A DNA stretch of 64,000 nt from Arcticibacter sp045629565 (GTDB lineage Bacteria; Bacteroidota; Bacteroidia; Sphingobacteriales; Sphingobacteriaceae), in NCBI RefSeq assembly GCF_045629565.1, contig NZ_JAZQRL010000093.1:1-64000 (forward strand), written 5' to 3'. The notes beneath the pieces were generated by a model. That model saw only the letters and a list, made by a program, of their open reading frames with translations. It made no database searches and was not told the DNA's origin. Made by a program: the position numbers and the translations under genes. This document shows, one piece after another, positions 57,656 through 64,000 of the stretch (position 1 is its first letter; every line of letters begins with the position of its first letter).

Positions 57656-59194
57656 TTATCCTGCCCAGCCGTCGCGGTCCAGACTCCGGTAATGTATCGC
57701 TTCTGCCAGATGTTCGATGCGGATCTCTTCAGAATCTGCCAGGTCAGCAACAGTCCGCGATACCTTCAGAATGCGGTCGTAAGCACGGGCCGATAGTCCC
57801 AGTTTTTCCATCGCCTTTTTCAACAGCATTTGTCCCGCCTCGTTAATACAGCAAACATCACGAACTGCCTTGGAGCTCATCTGTGCATTGCAATAAACGT
57901 CTTTGCTTGCGCTGAAGCGTTCACTTTGCCGTTCACGTGCTTTAATCACGCGGGCCCGTATATCGGCACTGCTTTCCGACTTGCCTGCAGAAGCCAATTC
58001 TGTGAAGTTGACCGGGGTTACTTCTACGTGAAGATCGATGCGGTCGAGCAACGGACCCGATACCTTGCTTAAGTATTTTTGAACAGCACCTGGGGGGCAG
58101 CTGCAGTCTTTTTCCGGGTGGTTATAAAAGCCACAAGGACAAGGGTTCATGGAAGCAATGAGCATAAAGCTCGCGGGATAATCCACAGAAAGCCTGGCCC
58201 GCGATACCGTCACTCTCCGTTCCTCCAGGGGCTGACGCATCACTTCAAGTACCGAGCGCTTAAACTCAGGCAGCTCGTCGAGGAAAAGTACGCCGTTATG
58301 AGAAAGCGATATTTCCCCTGGCTGTGGAGAGGCTCCGCCTCCCACAAGGGCCACATCACTTATCGTATGATGTGGAGAGCGAAACGGTCTGGCCGTCATC
58401 AGTGAATCCGCCGCGGCCAACTTTCCTGCTACGGAGTGGATCTTAGTGGTCTCCAATGCTTCTTGTAAATTAAGCGGTGGCAGGATACTCGGCAATCTTT
58501 TTGCCAGCATAGTTTTGCCAGAACCCGGCGGACCAATCAAAATAGCATTATGTCCTCCTGCAGCTGCAATCTCCAGTGCCCGTTTGATGTTCTCCTGACC
58601 TTTTACATCGGAGAAGTCTGTCGGATAGTTGGAAATGTTTGAATAGAATTCCGCACGGGTGTCAACCATCGTAGGCCTGACCTCTGTCGTTCCCTTGAAG
58701 AAATCCAGAACCTCTGTCAGCGTCCGAACGCCTAAAACATCAATATCATTAACGATCGCCGCTTCCCGAGCGTTCAATACCGGAACGATAAGCCCTTTGA
58801 ATCCCTCCTTCCTCGCCTGAATGGATACCGGAAGCGCCCCCTTAACAGCCTGTATTGTACCATCCAGCGATAATTCGCCCAGTATCATATATTGACTGAT
58901 CTGCGTTGCATCGATTTGCTCCGAAGCACAAAGAATTGCCACGGCAATGGCCAGATCAAACGAAGACCCCTCCTTGCGTATGTCTGCGGGGGCCATATTT
59001 ACCAAAATTTTTTGTCTGGGCATGCGGTATCCGGAGTTGCAAATAGCACTTTCTATGCGGAGCAGGCTTTCCCTAACCGCCGTATCGGGCAAGCCAACGA
59101 TATAGTACCGCGTACCGCTCGTAATATTTACTTCAATAGTGATGGTTGTTGCCTCTATTCCAAAGACAGCACTTGAAAAGGTTTTGATAGGCAT
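57656..59194 (-). CDS. yifB: YifB/ComM family Mg-chelatase-like AAA ATPase
   Basis: A 512-residue protein. The N-terminal Lon-like (ChlI) domain is followed by an AAA domain with Walker A IGPPGSGKTMLAKRLPSI at about 218-235. FRSPHHTISDVALVGGG and GEISLSHNGVLFLDELPEF are family blocks, and CPCGFYNHPEKDCSC suggests a metal site. ComM acts in branch migration during natural transformation; whether this organism is competent is not shown. It lies 80 bases after gldH on the minus strand. Confidence 0.93.
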   Translation of the reverse strand: MPIKTFSSAVFGIEATTITIEVNITSGTRYYIVGLPDTAVRESLLRIESAICNSGYRMPRQKILVNMAPADIRKEGSSFDLAIAVAILCASEQIDATQISQYMILGELSLDGTIQAVKGALPVSIQARKEGFKGLIVPVLNAREAAIVNDIDVLGVRTLTEVLDFFKGTTEVRPTMVDTRAEFYSNISNYPTDFSDVKGQENIKRALEIAAAGGHNAILIGPPGSGKTMLAKRLPSILPPLNLQEALETTKIHSVAGKLAAADSLMTARPFRSPHHTISDVALVGGGASPQPGEISLSHNGVLFLDELPEFKRSVLEVMRQPLEERRVTVSRARLSVDYPASFMLIASMNPCPCGFYNHPEKDCSCPPGAVQKYLSKVSGPLLDRIDLHVEVTPVNFTELASAGKSESSADIRARVIKARERQSERFSASKDVYCNAQMSSKAVRDVCCINEAGQMLLKKAMEKLGLSARAYDRILKVSRTVADLADSEEIRIEHLAEAIHYRSLDRDGWAG

Positions 59195-59274
59195 TGGTTA
59201 ACTGGATATACCTGTAAATCTACACTCTTGTTTCTGGACGAAAAGTGACAGGTATCACAATGGTAGAGAATGTT

Positions 59275-59757
59275 TTAATTCTCCTGTACCGGTTCTACCC
59301 GCAGACCTACGTCTGTTATCTCGGGCAGCGGGTTATCTCGCATATTCTGTTCAATCTCGAAGATGTAACTGCCCTTAGCTGGGAATTTATACCCCTTACG
59401 GAACAAAATCTGATAAGAATAGAAATTGCCCGCTCCGCTACCCAGCCATTCGCCGTCAGGATAAGCAAGCTTAAATTCTTTGCGTTCCGTTATCGTTTCG
59501 TAGCCTGTAGCCGACTGATGAATCAGCACAAATATGTTGGAATACTTATAATCGGCAGTATGGCGCAGGTTAAGATACAGGTTGTACGATTTATCAGGGT
59601 CTTCAATAATGACAGGAATTCTCACCTTGCCTGCATAAGACCAGGAACGATTGTCGATGGGTAAATTCACATCGACAATCGCAGTCTCATTGCAACTCTG
59701 CAGGCCTATACAAAGCAAAAGTATTGCGGTAAATAAATGCCGGTACTTATTCTGCAT
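59275..59757 (-). CDS. gldH: gliding motility lipoprotein GldH
   Basis: A 160-residue lipoprotein (lipobox GLQSC, Cys about 22). The beta-rich body with ELxRxPVxxxDxxxxYNLYLNLRHTADYKYSN-type spacing matches GldH, seen here as IIEDPDKSYNLYLNLRHT and YSNIFVLIH. In gliding Bacteroidota it is one of the proteins needed for gliding and type IX secretion, but it is also present in non-gliding species. I chose the ATG at 59757. It overlaps the end of the ricT-like gene by 11 bases. Confidence 0.85.
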   Translation of the reverse strand: MQNKYRHLFTAILLLCIGLQSCNETAIVDVNLPIDNRSWSYAGKVRIPVIIEDPDKSYNLYLNLRHTADYKYSNIFVLIHQSATGYETITERKEFKLAYPDGEWLGSGAGNFYSYQILFRKGYKFPAKGSYIFEIEQNMRDNPLPEITDVGLRVEPVQEN

Positions 59758-61174
59758 TAGGTTTAGGCTTGTTGCTATTCTTGTTCCTCCGGAAATGACG
59801 GTTTCCATTAGGTTTTTTGTTTGCAGATTCTGCACCTTCGCCTTGCGCATCAGCTTTCTGCTCTCTCTTCTGCTTGTTTGCAGCATGAACAGCCGCGTTC
59901 TGTTCCCTCTTTTGGTTATTGGCAGCCTGAGGCGCAGCATTCTGTTCTTTTCTTTGATTATTGCCAGCAGGTCTCGCCGGCTTTGCCGCCGGAGCGGGAG
60001 CCGCGACAGCAACCGCAGCACCATCCTGTTTAGGTCTGCTCTTGCCACTGCGCTTCTTCTTCTTTTTATTATTCTGACGCTCGTCTAGCCGGGTAATACT
60101 ATCCTGCCCAACAACGTTTTCATAATCCAGGATCTTCGTAGGTTGTACCGGTTCTAGTTCAGCCGCTTCATCCTTCAGGTCTTCAGGCTTGATGCCTTCC
60201 TTGTTCAATTTCTGGATTTCCTTAACCCTCGAAATCTCAATAGGAATCCAGTTTTCCTGATTTGGATAACTAAACCACATAAGCTTTCTGAAAATGTCAG
60301 TCTTTTGAAGACGAGCCATACCAATAACCGTCTCCAGGCGATCCACATCATCCGGAATATCTTTCAGCGCATCCATATACGTGTCAAGCTCGTAGTTCAG
60401 GCAACACTTCAGCTTACCACACTGTCCAGCCAGTTTCAGCGTATTTAAAGAAAGATTTTGATACCTTGCTGCTGACGTAGAAACCGTTTTAAAGTCGGTA
60501 AGCCAGGTACTGCAGCATAATTCGCGGCCGCATGATCCTAATCCGCCCAATCTGCTGGCTTCCTGCCTCATCCCGATTTGGCGCATTTCAATACGGATAC
60601 GGAAACTTTCCGCCATTTTCTTGATAAGCTCACGGAAATCCACACGCCCTTCAGCGGTATAGTAAAAAGTTGCCTTGGTTTTATCACCCTGATAATCCAC
60701 GTCGCTGATCTTCATAGATAAGCCCAGGTTTAAGGCAAGAGTACGTGCTTTATGCATCGTCTCCCATTCCATATCCTTTGCCGCTTTCCATTTATCGACA
60801 TCAGCAGGTGTCGCTCTTCTGATCACCTTTCTGGTAATATCATCCAGTTTCTGATGCTTCTTTTTAATCTGCATCCTGACCAGCTCGCCGGTAAGCGAAA
60901 CATGGCCGATGTCATATCCGCCTGTTGTGGTTTCCACAACTACCAGGTCGCCCATCTCCAGGTACGCATGCTCATGATTAATGTAAAAATCTTTGCGCGA
61001 TCCCTTGAACTTAACCTCAATGACATTAAAAGGCTTATAGTTAGTTGGAAGGTCCATATGGGCCAACCAATCGTAAACATCTAATTTGCTGCATCCACCA
61101 GTAAGGCACGAGCCATTACTTTTGCAGCCTGCCGGCGTACAGCCGCCGCCGGTCGAACATGATCCACATCCCAT
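59747..61174 (-). CDS. ricT: PSP1/RicT (YaaT)-like protein with Cys-rich N-terminus
   Basis: A 475-residue PSP1-domain protein. The first 28 residues carry six Cys (C3, C6, C12, C17, C23, C28). The PSP1 C-terminal domain spans about 45-330 and has LGGLGSCGRELCCSTWL and QCGKLKCCLNYEL, the Cys pairs that bind Fe-S clusters in RicT. In Bacillus RicT works with RicA and RicF on RNase Y. The last 110 residues are low-complexity, with three imperfect 14-15-residue repeats around NNQKREQNAA. It starts one base after the holB stop. Confidence 0.87.
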   Translation of the reverse strand: MGCGSCSTGGGCTPAGCKSNGSCLTGGCSKLDVYDWLAHMDLPTNYKPFNVIEVKFKGSRKDFYINHEHAYLEMGDLVVVETTTGGYDIGHVSLTGELVRMQIKKKHQKLDDITRKVIRRATPADVDKWKAAKDMEWETMHKARTLALNLGLSMKISDVDYQGDKTKATFYYTAEGRVDFRELIKKMAESFRIRIEMRQIGMRQEASRLGGLGSCGRELCCSTWLTDFKTVSTSAARYQNLSLNTLKLAGQCGKLKCCLNYELDTYMDALKDIPDDVDRLETVIGMARLQKTDIFRKLMWFSYPNQENWIPIEISRVKEIQKLNKEGIKPEDLKDEAAELEPVQPTKILDYENVVGQDSITRLDERQNNKKKKKRSGKSRPKQDGAAVAVAAPAPAAKPARPAGNNQRKEQNAAPQAANNQKREQNAAVHAANKQKREQKADAQGEGAESANKKPNGNRHFRRNKNSNKPKPNAE

Positions 61175-62320
61175 TTATTGATATATATAGTGAGTCCCCT
61201 TGGGGAGCGTATTAAACTTCAGAATTCTTGTAAATTGCAAAGATACGTCTAAAAATAAAATTTTAGGGTTTGCATTGCGCTCAATATGATAATGTGCCTT
61301 TTCGATCTCCGAAATAAGGGCCTCCGTTTTGTTTAAATCTACAGACCGGCTAAACTTGACGACAAATTCTTTTTCATTCTCCGGAAGGTGAATCAGGTTT
61401 TCAGCACCCGAAAGTACCATCATTACCTCCCTCAGCAGCTTGGACCCGTAACGCAGAAAGTTCTTCTGGTTTTCGCGGCCCCATTTCGATGCTGCTTCAG
61501 AAAATTCGATCAGCTGCAGTCCCTTGTTGCCGAAACTGTTTCTCAGCCATTCCGTGAATTTGCCGAATGTATTATCGCTTTCCTCACGGCTGAGCTGGAT
61601 GGCCATCTGGATATTTCCCTCACTCAGGTAAGAAATGCGGGCAGCCTGTAATGAAGGCACATGAATTTTATCGATGAGGTGCTGTTTCACTTCTTCATCT
61701 TTCAGCCGGTTGATCTTCAGTAGCTGAGTTCTCGAAAGAATAGTATTCAGGATCTGATCCTGATTTTGAGCCACAAGAAGAAAAAGTGTCTTCTGAGGAG
61801 GTTCTTCGATAATCTTCAGCAGTGTATTTCCCTCCTTGTCCAGGTATTCAGGCAACCACATGATCAGCACCTTGTATTCTGACTCAAACGGTTTCATGCT
61901 AAGCTTTCGGATAATCTGGTGGCACTCCGCGATATTGATGTTGGCCTGTTTGTTATCAGCATCCAGCTGAAGGCGCCATTCATCCAAATTTAAGTATGGG
62001 TTTTTCAGAAACGCCTCTCTCCACTCTTCGATGAAGGTAAGGGCGGTGTCATCCCTGTGCTTGGCAAAGAAAGGATAGGAGAAATGAAGATCCGGGTGTA
62101 TCAGACGGTTGTATTTTCGGCATGACGAGCACTCGCCACAACTGTCTTCCTTATTGCGGTTTTCACAGGAGATATACTGTGCATAGGCCAGAGCAAGGGC
62201 AAGACTTCCTGAGCCTTCGGGGCCAAGAAACAAGCGTGCGTGACTGATCCTTTGCTCAGTAACGGTCTGAATCAATTGACGCTTAATGTCTTTCTGTCCT
62301 ACAATTTCACTAAACAGCAT
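61175..62320 (-). CDS. holB: DNA polymerase III subunit delta'
   Basis: A 381-residue clamp-loader subunit. It starts MLFSEIVGQKDIKRQLI. LFLGPEGSGSLALALAYAQ occupies the P-loop position but lacks the GKT Lys-Thr, as expected for inactive delta'. CENRNKEDSCGECSSC is the zinc module. It helps load the beta clamp. I chose the ATG at 62320; the 18 codons upstream encode a hydrophobic stretch foreign to the family. The next gene, ricT-like, begins one base after its stop, a classic holB-ricT pairing. Confidence 0.92.
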   Translation of the reverse strand: MLFSEIVGQKDIKRQLIQTVTEQRISHARLFLGPEGSGSLALALAYAQYISCENRNKEDSCGECSSCRKYNRLIHPDLHFSYPFFAKHRDDTALTFIEEWREAFLKNPYLNLDEWRLQLDADNKQANINIAECHQIIRKLSMKPFESEYKVLIMWLPEYLDKEGNTLLKIIEEPPQKTLFLLVAQNQDQILNTILSRTQLLKINRLKDEEVKQHLIDKIHVPSLQAARISYLSEGNIQMAIQLSREESDNTFGKFTEWLRNSFGNKGLQLIEFSEAASKWGRENQKNFLRYGSKLLREVMMVLSGAENLIHLPENEKEFVVKFSRSVDLNKTEALISEIEKAHYHIERNANPKILFLDVSLQFTRILKFNTLPKGTHYIYQ

Positions 62321-62373
62321 CGTGCAAATTAAGAAATAGATAGCAAATATGAGAATATGAATAGCTTTGCGCA

Positions 62374-62802
62374 ATGGCCAGAGTTATAGCATTTGATTAC
62401 GGTACCAAGAGAATAGGAATTGCCGTGACTGATCCATTGCAGATCATAGCAACCGGATTAACTACCGTTCATCCCAAGGATGTCGTCGAGTTTCTGAAAA
62501 ACTACATGCAGACCGAGCAGGTAGAACTCTTCATTGTAGGCGAGCCCCGGCAAATGGACGGTACGGCTTCGCAGTCTGCGCCTCATGTAAAAGGCTTTAT
62601 CACCATTCTGAAGAAGGCCTTCCCGGGGATTCCAGTTGAGAAGATCGATGAACGCTTCACATCTAAAATGGCCTCAGCGGCTATATCCCAGAGCGGATTA
62701 AAGAAAGTTGACCGGCAAAACAAGGCTTTGGTCGATACGGTGGCGGCTACCATCATACTTCAGTCATGGATGGAACGAAGAGGATTTCTGGGTTTGTACT
62801 GA
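62374..62802 (+). CDS. ruvX: Holliday junction resolvase-like protein YqgF/RuvX
   Basis: A 142-residue RNase H-fold nuclease. IAFDYGTKRIGIAV carries the first catalytic Asp (residue 8). VEKIDERFTSKMA and the final ALVDTVAATIILQSW supply the other acidic residues. The family processes 16S rRNA 5' ends and was earlier described as a junction resolvase. It is divergent from holB across 53 bases. Confidence 0.93.
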   Translation: MARVIAFDYGTKRIGIAVTDPLQIIATGLTTVHPKDVVEFLKNYMQTEQVELFIVGEPRQMDGTASQSAPHVKGFITILKKAFPGIPVEKIDERFTSKMASAAISQSGLKKVDRQNKALVDTVAATIILQSWMERRGFLGLY

Positions 62803-62830
62803 TCGCACGCTGAACAAAAGAGAGCCACCC

Positions 62831-62907
62831 CATCCTTCTATCATCCTTCTATCAACGCCCTATCAACTACGTACCAACTACGTACCAGCTTCGTACCAGC
62901 TTCGAGA
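62831..62907. repeat. seven tandem 11-bp repeats
   Basis: Units of 11 bases follow head to tail: CATCCTTCTAT (62831, 62842), CAACGCCCTAT (62853), CAACTACGTAC (62864, 62875), CAGCTTCGTAC (62886) and CAGCTTCGAGA (62897). Every unit starts with CA and has C or T at matching places, so the array evolved by duplication and drift. It lies in the 367-base gap between ruvX and rimP. I see no gene in the gap apart from the rimP promoter. Confidence 0.85.
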
Positions 62908-63086
62908 AAATGCGAACAAAGTCCGAGTCTGATACGGCGCTGTTTTGAAGCTAGTCCCTGCCTGCCCAAACGGAGTCCGGGAGGAGTACAGGCTAAGTAT
63001 CCTTCTGGTTCATGCCCTCACGATACCAGATCCGTATTGGGTCAGGTTCAAAACTCATTAGTAATAAAGCATTTGTAACATTCCTA

Positions 63087-63117
63087 TTTGCAAAATCTAT
63101 AAATATTACTATATTTG
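63087..63117 (+). promoter_or_regulatory. promoter of rimP-nusA
   Basis: TTTG at 63087-63090 and TATATTTG at 63110-63117 are separated by 19 bases. Both match the Bacteroidota sigma-A consensus exactly. The transcript would start near 63124, leaving a leader of about 46 bases. Confidence 0.8.
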
Positions 63118-63169
63118 CATAAATCGAAAGAGGGGGCAGTACGTCCCCTCTTTTCTTTTACCGGTAGTT

Positions 63170-63637
63170 ATGAATGTAGAGCAAAGGGTACGAGAATTAG
63201 TTGAAGAAAAAATAGCCGACCGCCCGGAACTCTTTATAGTGGATATAAAGATGCACCCGAACGGCAGGTTGGTTATTCTGATGGACGGAGATAACGGCAT
63301 CGGAATAGCAGATTGTGCAGCGATAAGCAGAACTGTAGGGTTTCACCTGGAAGAGGAAAATGTAATTGAGCAGGCTTACCATCTTGAAGTATCATCTCCA
63401 GGTTTGGATTATCCGCTTAGTACAAGGAGACAGTATCAGAAAAATGTTGGTCGCAGTTTGTCGGTCAAACTTGCAGATGTGCCAAATAAAAGAGAAGGTA
63501 AGCTTCTTGAAGTGCAGGAAGAAGGGATTTTAATAGAAGAAAGCATAAAGGAAAAAGGAAAGAAGGCGGTTTTGGAACAGAACCTCATTCCCTTTGACCA
63601 GATAACAGAAACAAAGGTTTTAATTTCATTTAAGTAG
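63170..63637 (+). CDS. rimP: ribosome maturation factor RimP
   Basis: A 155-residue 30S assembly factor. LVEEKIADRPELFIVDIKMH is the N-terminal domain start. YHLEVSSPGLDYPLSTRRQYQKNVGR is the family signature joining to the SH3-like C-terminal domain. It heads the conserved rimP-nusA(-infB) transcription unit, and nusA starts 2 bases after its stop. Confidence 0.95.
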   Translation: MNVEQRVRELVEEKIADRPELFIVDIKMHPNGRLVILMDGDNGIGIADCAAISRTVGFHLEEENVIEQAYHLEVSSPGLDYPLSTRRQYQKNVGRSLSVKLADVPNKREGKLLEVQEEGILIEESIKEKGKKAVLEQNLIPFDQITETKVLISFK

Positions 63638-63639
63638 AA

Positions 63640-64000
63640 ATGAGCAATATCAATTTAATTGATTCTTTTCAGGAATTTAAAGAATTTAAGAACATTGACC
63701 GTCCTACCGTCATCAGTGTGTTGGAAGAAGTGTTCAGGAGTATGATCCGTAAAAAGTACGGAACAGATGAGAACTGTGACGTGATTGTGAATCCCGATAA
63801 CGGTGACCTTGAAATCTGGAGAACCCGTACCGTGATGGAAGACGGTTTTTCAGAAGATGACGACCTGGAAATTGAGTTGGCTGACGCACATAAGATCGAT
63901 CCTGATCTGGAGGTTGGAGACGACTTTATCGAGCAAATTCAGCTGGAGACGTTTGGTCGCCGGGCTATTCTCGCTGCCAGACAAACGCTGGTTTCGAAAG
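63640..64000 (+). CDS. nusA: transcription factor NusA, N-terminal part (cut by window edge)
   Basis: The frame from the ATG at 63640 is open to the window end, giving 120 residues: MSNINLIDSFQEFKEFKNID and later RSMIRKKYGTDENCDVIVNP. This is the NusA N-terminal RNA polymerase-binding domain. GRRAILAARQTLVSK is the conserved helix before the S1 domain, which lies beyond the edge. It sits directly after rimP as in most bacteria. Confidence 0.95.
   Translation, partial: MSNINLIDSFQEFKEFKNIDRPTVISVLEEVFRSMIRKKYGTDENCDVIVNPDNGDLEIWRTRTVMEDGFSEDDDLEIELADAHKIDPDLEVGDDFIEQIQLETFGRRAILAARQTLVSK

Noticed and set aside
59758..60048. Long N-terminal extension of gldH
   Set aside because: It is the out-of-frame reading of the ricT-like low-complexity tail; the true lipoprotein signal starts at 59757.
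62831..62907. CRISPR array
   Set aside because: Units are 11 bases with no spacers and no cas genes; it is a simple tandem repeat.
62708..62932. A 74-residue frame over the end of ruvX and the repeats
   Set aside because: It is in another frame of ruvX and then reads the tandem repeats; there is no independent support.

Overview
The window looks like chromosomal core DNA of a member of the Bacteroidota, most likely Sphingobacteriaceae (Pedobacter-like). The evidence is a gldH gliding-type lipoprotein, a DUF4270 lipoprotein, many lipoproteins with LxxC-type lipoboxes, promoters of the Bacteroidota type (TAnnTTTG at -7, in places with TTG/TTTG 19 bases upstream), little Shine-Dalgarno signal, a short CarB, a Bacteroidota-type arginine operon and an S16 protein with a long Ala/Glu tail. 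There is no rRNA, tRNA, CRISPR array, insertion sequence or prophage. Most genes are housekeeping genes.

Layout. 1-1093: a cut-off hypothetical gene, a structured non-coding stretch and a four-helix membrane protein. 1184-6413 (minus): M1 peptidase, TlpA-like lipoprotein, rfaE2, panD, panC. 6676-11072 (plus): a glycogen-synthase-like half protein, a DUF4270 lipoprotein, glmS. 11119-15413: catalase and oxyR (divergent), a tiny lipoprotein, superoxide dismutase, tadA, csaA. 15463-18902: rlmI-like methyltransferase, terC, an unexplained structured 200-base stretch, a NadR-like kinase and pnuC. 19161-28439: carB, radA, RNase G, a 29-residue ribosomal-type protein, TPR protein, HU, mutY, ssb.

28548-39440 is one long plus-strand arginine cluster: a promoter, a candidate arginine leader peptide, a GNAT acyltransferase, argG, argC, argD, an argF'-type transcarbamylase, argB, proC, argE, argH and a PLP aminotransferase. 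The transcarbamylase has Val at position 90, where the Bacteroides succinylornithine enzyme has Pro and the Xanthomonas acetylornithine enzyme has Glu. This suggests a pathway through N-succinylated intermediates.

39515-46518: a LUD protein, ftsH, rsfS, birA, pfkA, gmhA and a PAS sensor protein that has a His-containing dimerisation helix but no ATPase domain. 46762-49139: the classical rpsP-rimM-trmD-rplS block. 49347-52872 (minus): psd, hpt and an AsmA-like/GT51 fusion. 53009-55134: Mrp/ApbC, NifU-like protein and a secreted regulatory-domain protein. 55138-62320 (minus): def, M16 peptidase, msrA, yifB, gldH, ricT-like, holB. 62374-64000 (plus): ruvX, a 367-base gap with seven 11-bp repeats, rimP and the start of nusA.

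The genes most worth a second look are not mobile or defence genes. They are regulatory and structured stretches (the arginine leader, two candidate structured RNAs, a repeated TTTAAC motif at fixed distance from two promoters, a palindrome over the sod promoter) and proteins whose domain content contradicts the usual family name (half glycogen synthase, ATPase-less histidine kinase, allosteric-domain-less CarB).
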